Assembly (NCBI GenBank): GCA_966211675.1
Contig: CBIHPK010000004.1
Span: 1-64,000, forward strand
Source of the DNA: SCUS01 sp966211675
GTDB lineage: Bacteria > Myxococcota_A > Polyangia > Polyangiales > Ga0077539
Reading direction: 5' to 3'
DNA length: 64,000 bases
Part shown: in pieces, positions 17,070-24,488 of the stretch
Position numbering within the stretch: the stretch's first letter is position 1
How the letters are laid out: every line of letters starts with the position of its first letter
Notes under the pieces: generated by a model
What the model was told of the DNA's origin: nothing
What the model saw: only the letters and a program-made list of their open reading frames with translations
The model's database searches: none
Program-made: the position numbers and the translations under genes

Positions 17070-18830
17070 TCAGGTCCGATAGTGCGAGACGGCGTCCCGC
17101 AGCCGCGAGGCCAGCCCGCTCAGGTCGCGCGCCGCGCGCTCGGACTGCCGCGTGCCTTCGACCGTCTGCGAGGTCGCCTGGTCGATCGCCCGCATCGCCT
17201 GCGCGATCTGCCCGATGCCCGTCACCTGCTGCTGCGTCGCCGTGACGATGAGCTCCGCCGCCCTCGCCGCGTCGGCGATGGTGGCCGCGAGCTGGTCGAT
17301 GCGCTCGCCCGCCACGCTCGCGGTGTCCACCGCGGACGCCACGGCCTTGCCGCCCTCCTCCGTCGCCAGCACCGCCGCCGCGGTGGACTTCTGGATGTCC
17401 CCGAGGATGGCGCGCACCTGCGCGGTCGCGCGCTTCGACTGCTCCGCGAGGCTTCGCACCTCCTGCGCCACCACCGCGAAGCCGCGGCCGTGCTCGCCCG
17501 CCCTCGCCGCCTCGATGGCGGCGTTGAGCGCCAGCAGGTTCGACTGCTCGGCGATCTCGTTCACCGTCGTGATGATCTGCCCGACCGTCTGCGCCTGCTC
17601 CGAGAGCGCCAGGATGCGGTCGGCGATGGAGCCCACCTGGCGCTTCACCAGCGCCATCGCGCCGACCGTATCGTCCACGGCCTGTCGCCCCGAGGCGGAC
17701 ACCTCCAGGCTGCGCCGCGACGCCGCGGCCACCGCCGAGGCGTGGCTCGCCGTCTGCTGCGAGGTCTGCGTGACCTCGTCGACCGTCGCCACGGTCTCGG
17801 TCACCGCGGCGGCGCTCTCCGTCGCGCTCGCGCTCTGCTCCTGCGTGGTGGCCATGATCTCGCTGGTCGCGCCGGACAGCGCGGCGACGGCCTCGTTGAG
17901 CCGGCCCATCATCGCCCGCAGCGAGCGGCCCATGCTCCGGAGGTTCTCCCCGAGCTGGTGCAGGTCGCCGTCGCTGCTCTCGCTGAGGGAGGTCGTGAGG
18001 TCGCCGTGGGCGAGCTGCTCGATGAAGAGCGCGAAGGTCTGCACCGCGCGGTTGAGCTCCTCGCGCTGCGAGGCCTGCTCGCGCACGGTGCGCTGCTCCT
18101 CCTCGACGCGCGCCGCGAGCGCCGTCTCCGAGGCCTCCAGCGCCGCCGCCCGCTCCCGCGAGACCGCGAGCGAGTCGCCGAAGGCCTTGGAGACCGAGAG
18201 CAGCTGACGCCGGGTGAACACCGCGATGAAGAGGCCGAAGAAGAGCAGCAGCGCGCCGCCGGTCCACTGCACCACGCGCGTGGCCGAGCGCCCCGCGGCG
18301 GTGCGGCTGTCCCGCAGCTCGGACTCGACGTGCGCGAAGCGCTCGAGCCGGGTGCGGAGCGCGTCCATGTGGCGCTTGCCGACGCGCGACAGCGGCACGT
18401 TGAGGTCGCCCGGGCTGTGCCTGCGGAACTCGATCGCGGGCAGCGCGAACTCCCGCTCCCAGGTCTCGCCGATGACCCGGATCTCCTCGAGCAGCCGCCC
18501 CTGCTCGGCGTCGTCGGCGACCATCGCAGCCTGGACCTCGATGGCCCTCGCCAGCGCCGACTCGGCGCTCGTGTACGGGTCGAGGAACTCCTCCGCGCCG
18601 GTGTTGAGGAAGCCGCGCACGCCCGTCTCGCGGTCGATGTAGAGCCGCTCGATGCGGCTCGACTGGGCGATGACCCGGTCCGTGTGGTCGATCCACGCGG
18701 TGAGGTCGACGAGGCGCTCGATCTGCCAGAACAGCAGGAGCCCCACGACCGCGAGCATCGCGAGGGGCAGGAAGACCGAGCGGCTGAGGGCGCCCTTGAT
18801 GTCGGCTTCGGGGAGGGAGGCGGTGGTCAT
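17070..18830 (-). CDS. methyl-accepting chemotaxis protein with CHASE3-type sensor domain
   Basis: A 586-residue membrane receptor: TM1 at about 19-36, an extracytoplasmic CHASE3-like helical domain (40-185, with the signature RETGVRGFLNTG), TM2 at about 187-206, a HAMP-like/coiled region and a signalling domain with the hairpin tip NEIAEQSNLLALNAAIEAAR and GRGFAVVAQEVRSLAEQ. No C-terminal CheR-docking pentapeptide is present (ends SHYRT), which fits the TPR-linked CheR upstream. AGGAAG lies 8 bp before the ATG, and the start overlaps the upstream cheW stop (ATGA). Likely WspA-equivalent input; signal unknown. Confidence 0.95.
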   Translation of the reverse strand: MTTASLPEADIKGALSRSVFLPLAMLAVVGLLLFWQIERLVDLTAWIDHTDRVIAQSSRIERLYIDRETGVRGFLNTGAEEFLDPYTSAESALARAIEVQAAMVADDAEQGRLLEEIRVIGETWEREFALPAIEFRRHSPGDLNVPLSRVGKRHMDALRTRLERFAHVESELRDSRTAAGRSATRVVQWTGGALLLFFGLFIAVFTRRQLLSVSKAFGDSLAVSRERAAALEASETALAARVEEEQRTVREQASQREELNRAVQTFALFIEQLAHGDLTTSLSESSDGDLHQLGENLRSMGRSLRAMMGRLNEAVAALSGATSEIMATTQEQSASATESAAAVTETVATVDEVTQTSQQTASHASAVAAASRRSLEVSASGRQAVDDTVGAMALVKRQVGSIADRILALSEQAQTVGQIITTVNEIAEQSNLLALNAAIEAARAGEHGRGFAVVAQEVRSLAEQSKRATAQVRAILGDIQKSTAAAVLATEEGGKAVASAVDTASVAGERIDQLAATIADAARAAELIVTATQQQVTGIGQIAQAMRAIDQATSQTVEGTRQSERAARDLSGLASRLRDAVSHYRT

Positions 18831-19426
18831 CGTGGGGACTTCCTGGAGGGAGGGCCCGTCGCGGCCGCCCTCGGGGCGAGCTCGCGGGGGACGGGGATCT
18901 CGACGTAGAGCCGCGGCGAGGCCAGCAGCGCCTCGTGGTCGAGGAGGGGGATGCCTCGGCGGTCGACACCCAGGATCAGCGCGCGCACCGAGGCCGCGAT
19001 GCCCTCCGGCGGCTCGCGCAGCTCGTCGGGCTCGATCGCGCCGAGGTTCTCGACCGCGTCGACGACGAGCGCCAGCGCCTCGGCCCCGTCGCCCATCAGC
19101 ACGATGCGGCCGTACTCGGGGAGCGCGCCCAGCGGGAGCCCCAGCACCACCCGCAGGTGGAAGGCCGGGATGATCTCGCCGCCCAGCGCGATGAGCCCCG
19201 CGAGCTCCGGCGGGGCGTGCGGGAGCGTCGTCAGCCGCTTGAGCGCCGCGACCCCGCGGATCGCGTGCGCGGCGATCGCGTAACGCTCCCCCGCGAGCCG
19301 CAGGCCCAGCGCCTCCGGGCGTCCGCCGCGGGTGAGCGGCGTCGAGGGCGAGGCGACGGCGCGGGTGCGCGCGTCGAGCAGGGCGCGCGTCGGGGCGTCC
19401 CAGAGTTCTGTAGGGTCCATGGGCAT
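18827..19426 (-). CDS. cheW: CheW-domain coupling protein (second of operon, WspD-like)
   Basis: CheW scaffold of up to 199 aa coupling the receptor to CheA. LRLAGERYAIAAHAIRGVAAL starts the CheW fold at about residue 43; LAGLIALGGEIIPAFHLRVVLGL and GDGAEALALVVDAVENLGAI are the usual strands. It has about 40 extra N-terminal residues and a Pro/Arg-rich tail compared with minimal CheW. Two ATGs six bases apart (19426 and 19420) are equally possible. It starts 11 bp after the cheR stop and its own stop overlaps the receptor start. The position between CheR and MCP mirrors wspD apart from receptor placement. Confidence 0.93.
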   Translation of the reverse strand: MPMDPTELWDAPTRALLDARTRAVASPSTPLTRGGRPEALGLRLAGERYAIAAHAIRGVAALKRLTTLPHAPPELAGLIALGGEIIPAFHLRVVLGLPLGALPEYGRIVLMGDGAEALALVVDAVENLGAIEPDELREPPEGIAASVRALILGVDRRGIPLLDHEALLASPRLYVEIPVPRELAPRAAATGPPSRKSPR

Positions 19427-19437
19427 GCGGTGCGGCT

Positions 19438-20844
19438 TCAGCCCCGGTGCTTCGCCGGGACCGCCTCTCCGAGCAGGCGCCCGAGGCGGTCACAGATGGC
19501 GAGCAGTTCGGCGCGCCCCTGAGCCCCGGCGTGGGGCAGCGGTTCCACGAGCGACGCCGAGAGCAGCAGAGCACGGGCGTTGCGGAGCGCTCGCCGGGCC
19601 GCGGGCGGGTCCGAGAGGCGCACCCGACCGGCCGCCATCAGCACGTGCGCGAAGGCGAGCGAGCGGTCGATCACGATGGCCTTCTCCGCGTCGTGGCACG
19701 CGCCGAGGTCGTCGCCGGTCGCCTGCCGCACGGTCGAGCGGAGCAGGTAGAGCGCAGGGTTGAGCCCGTCGATCGCCAGGGCCTGATCGAGCAGGCGGGT
19801 CGCTCCGGCCAGGTCGCCTGCGTCGGCGAGCTCTCTCGCTCGCTCGACCGGCGCCCGCTCGGTCGGAGTCGGCGCGCTCGATGAGGCCCGCGGGGCTGCG
19901 ACCCCGGGGGCGGGACGACGGAGGGGTGGCCGCGACGAGCGACGCCTCGAGGTCGGCGGGGCGACCGGTGGGGCGGGCGGGAGATCGCGCCGCGGGTCGG
20001 CCTCGACCTCCACCCCGTCGGCGCGGCGGTAGACCAGCGGTCCTCGGACGGTCGCGGTGAGCCCGAGTCCCGTCGGGAGCAGCGGGTCCGAGGGACCGGG
20101 CACCAGCCAGCCGCCCACCAGCAGCGAGCGAGCGAAGCGGGCGGCGATGCGAGCGATGGTGTCGAGGTCGAAGTAGATCGCGACGTTGCGGCAGAAGATC
20201 ACGTCGACGCCGCGGGGCCAGACCGTGGACGCGGCGTCGAGGAGGTTGAGCGGGGCGAAGCGCACCGCGGGGCGCAGCTCGGGAGCGACGCTCCAGCCGT
20301 TGCTCTCCGCGCGAAACCAGCGCTCCCGACGGGCCGGGTCGACGCCTCGAAACGACCACGGGCCGTACCAGCCCCGCCGGGCGCGATCGAGGAAGCGCGG
20401 GTTGAGGTCCGTGCCCAGCACCTCGACGCGAGCGGCCTCCGCGGCCCCGAGGGCCTCGTGGGCGGTGATGGCCAGCGACCACGCCTCCTCGCCAGTGGCG
20501 CACCCGGCGGACCAGAGGCGCACCGGGCCCCCGCGACGCGCAGCCTCGGGGAGCGCGACGTCGCGCACGAACTCGAAGTGGCTGTCGTCGCGGAAGAGGT
20601 AGGTCTCGCCGACGGTCAGCTCGACGATGAGCGCGTCGCGCACCGCCGGGTCGCCATCGATCAGACGGCCGAGGAGCAGCGCCCCGTCGGGCTCGCCGAG
20701 CAGCGCCGCGACGCTGGCGATGCCCCGGTCGAGGGCGGGCGCGCGGCTTGGCGGAAACACGAGGCCGAGCGACTCGCGCACCGCGGCGGCGAAGCCCTCG
20801 CGCACCGCGGGGCTCAGGCTGAGCTCGGGGGAGGACGCCCTCAC
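19438..20844 (-). CDS. cheR: CheR methyltransferase with C-terminal TPR domain (WspC-like)
   Basis: A 468-residue SAM-dependent methyltransferase adding methyl groups to receptor glutamates. The N-terminal helical CheR domain is followed by the SAM site VRLWSAGCATGEEAWSLA (about 108-125), VLGTDLNPRFLDRAR and DVIFCRNVAIYFD. A Pro/Ser/Arg linker leads to TPR-like helices (ERARELADAGDLAGATRLLDQALAIDG and following). A TPR-fused CheR is characteristic of WspC and FrzF-type enzymes. The start is GTG at 20844 because it overlaps the previous cheW stop (GTGA) and the helical domain begins within ten residues; a longer upstream frame has no homology. Confidence 0.94.
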   Translation of the reverse strand: MRASSPELSLSPAVREGFAAAVRESLGLVFPPSRAPALDRGIASVAALLGEPDGALLLGRLIDGDPAVRDALIVELTVGETYLFRDDSHFEFVRDVALPEAARRGGPVRLWSAGCATGEEAWSLAITAHEALGAAEAARVEVLGTDLNPRFLDRARRGWYGPWSFRGVDPARRERWFRAESNGWSVAPELRPAVRFAPLNLLDAASTVWPRGVDVIFCRNVAIYFDLDTIARIAARFARSLLVGGWLVPGPSDPLLPTGLGLTATVRGPLVYRRADGVEVEADPRRDLPPAPPVAPPTSRRRSSRPPLRRPAPGVAAPRASSSAPTPTERAPVERARELADAGDLAGATRLLDQALAIDGLNPALYLLRSTVRQATGDDLGACHDAEKAIVIDRSLAFAHVLMAAGRVRLSDPPAARRALRNARALLLSASLVEPLPHAGAQGRAELLAICDRLGRLLGEAVPAKHRG

Positions 20845-21296
20845 GGCGCCGACGCGATCGGGGGAGGCGAGAGCGCGCGGCCGACGGACTCCTCCTCGTC
20901 GAGGGAGAGCACGGCGTCGAGGTCTTCGAGGAGGAGAAGGCCGTCGTCGAGCAGCGCGATGCCGCGCACGTGGGGGAGCGCCACGGAGGGCGACTGCACC
21001 TGCTCGGGCGAGAGGTCGCGCAGGTCGCGCACCCGGTCGACCACCAGCGCGAGGGTGCGCCGGGCGCCGCGCACCACGAGCAGGTGATCGCCCGGCGTTG
21101 GCGACCGAGGGGGGTGCCCCAGGCGAGCGCGGAGGTCGACCGCCACGATCGCCGCGCCGCGGTAGTTGAAGGCCCCGACCACCACCGCAGGCGCGCCCGG
21201 GAGCGCCGTGAGCCACACGCGAAGCAGCACCTCGATGACGCGATCGACGGGCACCGCATAGCGGCTCGCGCCGATCTCGAACTCGAGCACCTGCAT
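20841..21296 (-). CDS. cheW: CheW-domain coupling protein (first gene of chemosensory operon)
   Basis: A 151-residue CheW protein: VLEFEIGASRYAVPVDRVIEVL, VVVGAFNYRGAAIVAVDLRARLG and LLVVRGARRTLALVVDRVRDLRDL follow the family. A GGAGG five bases before the ATG at 21296 (MQVLEF) fixes this start over two upstream ATGs at 21320 and 21311. It is the promoter-proximal gene of the seven-gene operon; the next gene overlaps it by four bases. Only 43 bp separate it from the cobW-type gene on the same strand, so the operon promoter may lie further upstream, inside or before that gene. Confidence 0.93.
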   Translation of the reverse strand: MQVLEFEIGASRYAVPVDRVIEVLLRVWLTALPGAPAVVVGAFNYRGAAIVAVDLRARLGHPPRSPTPGDHLLVVRGARRTLALVVDRVRDLRDLSPEQVQSPSVALPHVRGIALLDDGLLLLEDLDAVLSLDEEESVGRALSPPPIASAP

Positions 21297-21339
21297 CACG
21301 GCCTCCAGCATAGGCGTCATGCGGTCGACGCGCCCGCGC

Positions 21340-22377
21340 TCATTCCACGGAGGGCGATTCGGGCGCGAGGCACGCGTCGAAGCCCTCCTGCACCTGCTTC
21401 AAGAACCCGTCGTCTACGTCGCGGAAGATCAGCACCGCGCGGCAGCCCTCGTCCGCGTCGGGCCACGCGTCGAGGATCACCGACGGATACACCACGTGCT
21501 GCACCGCGTGGACGATCACCGGCCCGCGCTCCCCGGCGACCTTCAGCATCGCCTTGCAGCGCAGCATCTTCTCGCCATGAAACTGCGTGAGCAGCGACAG
21601 CCACATGGAGAAGGCCGTCCAGCGCATGGTGCGCGCTCGGGAGAGGGCCACGACACGCACCTTCGAGTGCTTCGGCGCCGAGGTCACCACCCAGCGACCC
21701 TTCGCCTCGGGTGAGGCCGCGATCAGTCCCCGCACCCGCTCGCTGGAGAGGTTGGCCGCGAGCCGTCCGCGGAGCCTCGCCGGCTCGACCGCCCCGTGGC
21801 TCGCCACGTCCACCGTCGCCGCGGGGTTGAGGGCCGCGAGCTGCTCGACCAGCGCTCCGGTGCGCTCGGCCCCGGCGAGCTCGGACTTGGTCACCACGAA
21901 ATGGTCCGCCGCCACCGCCTGCTGCAGGGCCTCGACGTGCTCGTCTAGCTGCCCCGCGCCGTGCGTGGCGTCGACGACGGTGACCACGCCGTCGAGCTCG
22001 AAGCGCGCGAAGAGCCGGTCGTCGCCGGTGAGCGTCGCGAGCACGGGCCCCGGGTCCGCGAGCCCGGTGGTCTCCACGATCACCCTCGCGAAGGGCGGAA
22101 GCTCCCCGGCGTCCCGTCGTCGGTCCAGGTCCGTGAGGGTCTCGACCAGGTCGCCCAGCACGGTGCAGCAGACGCAGCCGCCGCCCAGCACCATCACCCG
22201 GTCGTCGACCTTGCGCACCAGCAGGTGGTCCAGCGCGATCTCCCCGAGCTCGTTGATGACCACGGCCGTGTCGGCGAGCTCCGGTCGCCCGATGAGGGCG
22301 TTGAGCAGCGTGGTCTTGCCAGCGCCCAGGAAGCCCGTGAGCACCATCACCGGAATGCGCGCCCGCTCGGGGATCAT
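21340..22377 (-). CDS. CobW/COG0523-family metal-associated GTPase
   Basis: A 345-residue cytoplasmic G3E GTPase: P-loop GFLGAGKTTLLN (15-26), ELGEIALD, the metal-binding CxCC motif GGGCVCC (C68, C70, C71), the Walker-B-like VIVETTGLADP and the guanine-type motif VTKSEL. The C-terminal CobW_C domain starts about residue 240 (RWVVTSAPKHSKVRVVAL). Family members deliver metals (zinc, cobalt, iron) to client proteins; which metal is served here cannot be read. No Zur site or zinc gene was recognised nearby. It precedes the chemosensory operon on the same strand and diverges from the GH25 gene. Confidence 0.9.
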   Translation of the reverse strand: MIPERARIPVMVLTGFLGAGKTTLLNALIGRPELADTAVVINELGEIALDHLLVRKVDDRVMVLGGGCVCCTVLGDLVETLTDLDRRRDAGELPPFARVIVETTGLADPGPVLATLTGDDRLFARFELDGVVTVVDATHGAGQLDEHVEALQQAVAADHFVVTKSELAGAERTGALVEQLAALNPAATVDVASHGAVEPARLRGRLAANLSSERVRGLIAASPEAKGRWVVTSAPKHSKVRVVALSRARTMRWTAFSMWLSLLTQFHGEKMLRCKAMLKVAGERGPVIVHAVQHVVYPSVILDAWPDADEGCRAVLIFRDVDDGFLKQVQEGFDACLAPESPSVE

Positions 22378-22396
22378 CGCGACCAGTCTACGCCGG

Positions 22397-22426
22397 TTGC
22401 GGCCCGAGGCCGTCGGCCCGTAGATT
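22397..22426 (+). promoter_or_regulatory. candidate promoter for the GH25 lipoprotein gene
   Basis: TTGCGG at 22397-22402 and TAGATT at 22421-22426 are 18 bp apart, with the ATG 11 bp after the -10. This would give a very short leader. Pattern match by eye; it resembles elements seen upstream of three or four other genes in the window. Confidence 0.3.
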
Positions 22427-22437
22427 CTCCGGCCACG

Positions 22438-23607
22438 ATGGACCTCCGACGAACGCTGGGCGCGACCGTGTTGATCGCCGTGCTCGGCTCGTGCGGCGCC
22501 CCAGCGCCCGAGGTCGACCAGGCCATCGGCGAGCTGGTGGTCTGCGGCAGCGGCCCGACCGTCGAGGGCATCGACGTGTCGGTGTACCAGTCGACGGTCA
22601 ACTGGCCGATGGTGCGCGCCGCGGGCAAGCGCTTCGCCATCGCGCGCGTCCTGCACTGGCCCACGCGCGACACGCAGTTCGACCGCAACTGGCGGGAGAT
22701 CCGCGCCAACGGGCTCATCCGCGGCGCGTACATCTACTTCGACCCCCGCTACGACGTGGCCGCGCAGGCCGACATCGTGGTGCGCGCGGTGGGCCGCCTC
22801 GGGCAGGGCGACCTGCCGGTGACCCTCGACGTCGAGCAGCCACCGCCCGGGCTCCCGACGCCCGCCCGCTACGCCGCGATGCTGCGAGACCTCTCGGACC
22901 GCATCGAGGCCGGCACCGGCCGACGCCCGATGATCTATACGGGCCACTACTACTGGCCGAGCTATGTGCAGAGCACGGCCTTCCGCGATCACCCGCTCTG
23001 GCACGCGCAGTACACGACCACGCAGCCCTGCCCCAACATCGCCGACGCGTGGAGCAACTGGAGCTTCTGGCAGTACTCCTCCACCGGCCGGGTGAGCGGC
23101 ATCTCCGGCAACGTCGACCTCGACCGCTTCAACGGCACCTACGCGCAGCTACAGCTGCTCGCGGGCTATCCCCCGCCGACGGTCGACGCCGGCACGCCGC
23201 GCGACGTGCCCGTGGTGCGCGACGTGCCCGTGGCGCGAGACGTCCCCACTGCCTCCGACGTTCCCGTCGCGCGCGATGTCCCCGCGGCGCGCGATGTCCC
23301 CGCGCCCATCGACGCCAGCGCTCCCACCGACCTCGGCGCGACGACGGACGTCCCTGTGGTCGTCGATGCGGGCGCCCCCGACTCGGGCCCCGTCGATGCC
23401 GGGACCTCCGGGCTCGACGCCCCATCGGCCGACGTGTCGATCGACGACATCGACAGCGGCGAGGCCCCTCCGGCTCCTCCTGCGGCCGACACCGGCGGCT
23501 GCGGATGCCGCGTGGGCTCGACCCCGGCCCGATCACAGGGCGCACCCTCGGCGGTCGCGCTGCTGCTCGCGGGCGCGGCGCTCCTCCCCCGCCGTCGTCG
23601 CGTCTGA
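22438..23607 (+). CDS. GH25 lysozyme-like lipoprotein with MYXO-CTERM-like tail
   Basis: A 389-residue envelope protein. The lipobox LGSC (Cys19) predicts lipid anchoring. Residues about 42-250 form a GH25 muramidase domain: GIDVSVYQS (catalytic-type D46), FAIARVLHWPTRDTQFDRN, GAYIYFDPRYD, VTLDVEQPP (second acidic pair) and SFWQYSSTGRVSGISGNVDLDRFNG. GH25 enzymes cut the MurNAc-GlcNAc bond of peptidoglycan; whether the target is self or prey is unknown. A 100-residue Asp/Val/Pro-rich linker follows, then GGCGC, a hydrophobic stretch and PRRRRV like MYXO-CTERM signals. Both a lipobox and a C-terminal sorting tail on one protein is odd. Confidence 0.9.
   Translation: MDLRRTLGATVLIAVLGSCGAPAPEVDQAIGELVVCGSGPTVEGIDVSVYQSTVNWPMVRAAGKRFAIARVLHWPTRDTQFDRNWREIRANGLIRGAYIYFDPRYDVAAQADIVVRAVGRLGQGDLPVTLDVEQPPPGLPTPARYAAMLRDLSDRIEAGTGRRPMIYTGHYYWPSYVQSTAFRDHPLWHAQYTTTQPCPNIADAWSNWSFWQYSSTGRVSGISGNVDLDRFNGTYAQLQLLAGYPPPTVDAGTPRDVPVVRDVPVARDVPTASDVPVARDVPAARDVPAPIDASAPTDLGATTDVPVVVDAGAPDSGPVDAGTSGLDAPSADVSIDDIDSGEAPPAPPAADTGGCGCRVGSTPARSQGAPSAVALLLAGAALLPRRRRV
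23185..23430 (+). repeat. Asp-Val-Pro low-complexity linker repeat
   Basis: Imperfect tandem units coding RDVPV/RDVPA (six copies at the start) degrade into D-x-x-x-D spaced residues. It joins the lysozyme domain to the C-terminal tail. Similar Asp/Val/Ala/Pro linkers occur in the GDSL lipoprotein and a small lipoprotein further on. Confidence 0.8.
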
Positions 23608-23672
23608 GCGTCCCTGCGCTTCCTCCCTCCGCCACTCTCCCCACAACCCTGCACTGGAGCAACGATCCCCCA

Positions 23673-24488
23673 ATGACCCTCCGAGGAAAGACCCTCTTCA
23701 TCACCGGCGCGAGCCGCGGCATCGGCCTCGCCATCGCGAAGCGCGCAGCGCGCGACGGCGCCAACATCGTCATCGCGGCGAAGACCACCGAGGCCCACCC
23801 GAAGCTGCCGGGGACGATCTACACGGCCGCGGACGAGATCGTGGCCGCGGGCGGCAAGGCGCTCCCGCTGGTGGTCGACGTGCGCTCCGAGGAGAACGTC
23901 CTCGCCGCGGTCGCCAAGGCCGTGGAGACCTTCGGGGGCATCGACATCCTGGTGAACAACGCCAGCGCCATCAGCCTCACCGGGACCCTCGAGACCCCGA
24001 TGAAGCGCTACGACCTGATGCACCAGATCAACCTGCGCGGCACCTTCCTCTGCTCGCAGGCGTGCCTGCCCCACCTGCTCAAGGCGAAGAACCCGCACGT
24101 CCTCAACCTCTCGCCGCCGCTCAACATGGAGGCCCGCTGGTTCGCCGGCCACGTGGCGTACACCATGGCGAAGTTCGGCATGAGCATGTGCGTGCTGGGG
24201 ATGGCCGAGGAGTTCCGAGGGCGCGTGGCCTTCAACGCGCTCTGGCCCCGCACCGCCATCGCCACCTCCGCGGTGCAGAACCTCCTCGGCGGCGACGACG
24301 CCATCGCCGGGTGCCGCACGGTCGACATCATGTCCGACGCCGCGTGGGAGATCTTCCAGCGACCCGCGGCGGATTTCAGCGGTCACTTCCTGGTCGACGA
24401 GGACTTCCTCCGCACGACCGGCGTCACCGACTTCGAGAAGTACGCCGTCACCCCCGGGGCGCCGCTGGTCCCGGACTTCTTCCTCTGA
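23673..24488 (+). CDS. short-chain dehydrogenase/reductase, HSDL2-like
   Basis: A 271-residue NADP(H)-type SDR: cofactor loop TGASRGIG (11-18), VVDVRSEENV, NNASAI (95-100), catalytic S147, Y163 and K167 (AYTMAKFGM). The insert TTEAHPKLPGTIYTAADEIVAAGG after the second strand and the C-terminal FLVDEDFLRTTGVTDFEKYAV are typical of hydroxysteroid-dehydrogenase-like 2 proteins, whose substrates are probably fatty-acid-derived. No SCP2 domain is attached. Its 3' end overlaps the converging nuclease gene by 41 bp, so one transcript is antisense to the other there. Confidence 0.93.
   Translation: MTLRGKTLFITGASRGIGLAIAKRAARDGANIVIAAKTTEAHPKLPGTIYTAADEIVAAGGKALPLVVDVRSEENVLAAVAKAVETFGGIDILVNNASAISLTGTLETPMKRYDLMHQINLRGTFLCSQACLPHLLKAKNPHVLNLSPPLNMEARWFAGHVAYTMAKFGMSMCVLGMAEEFRGRVAFNALWPRTAIATSAVQNLLGGDDAIAGCRTVDIMSDAAWEIFQRPAADFSGHFLVDEDFLRTTGVTDFEKYAVTPGAPLVPDFFL

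Noticed and set aside
14770..18969. A 1,399-codon open frame across the cheB-mcp region
   Set aside because: Out-of-frame shadow of cheA and the receptor; composition is Arg/Ala/Gly/Pro-rich without domains.
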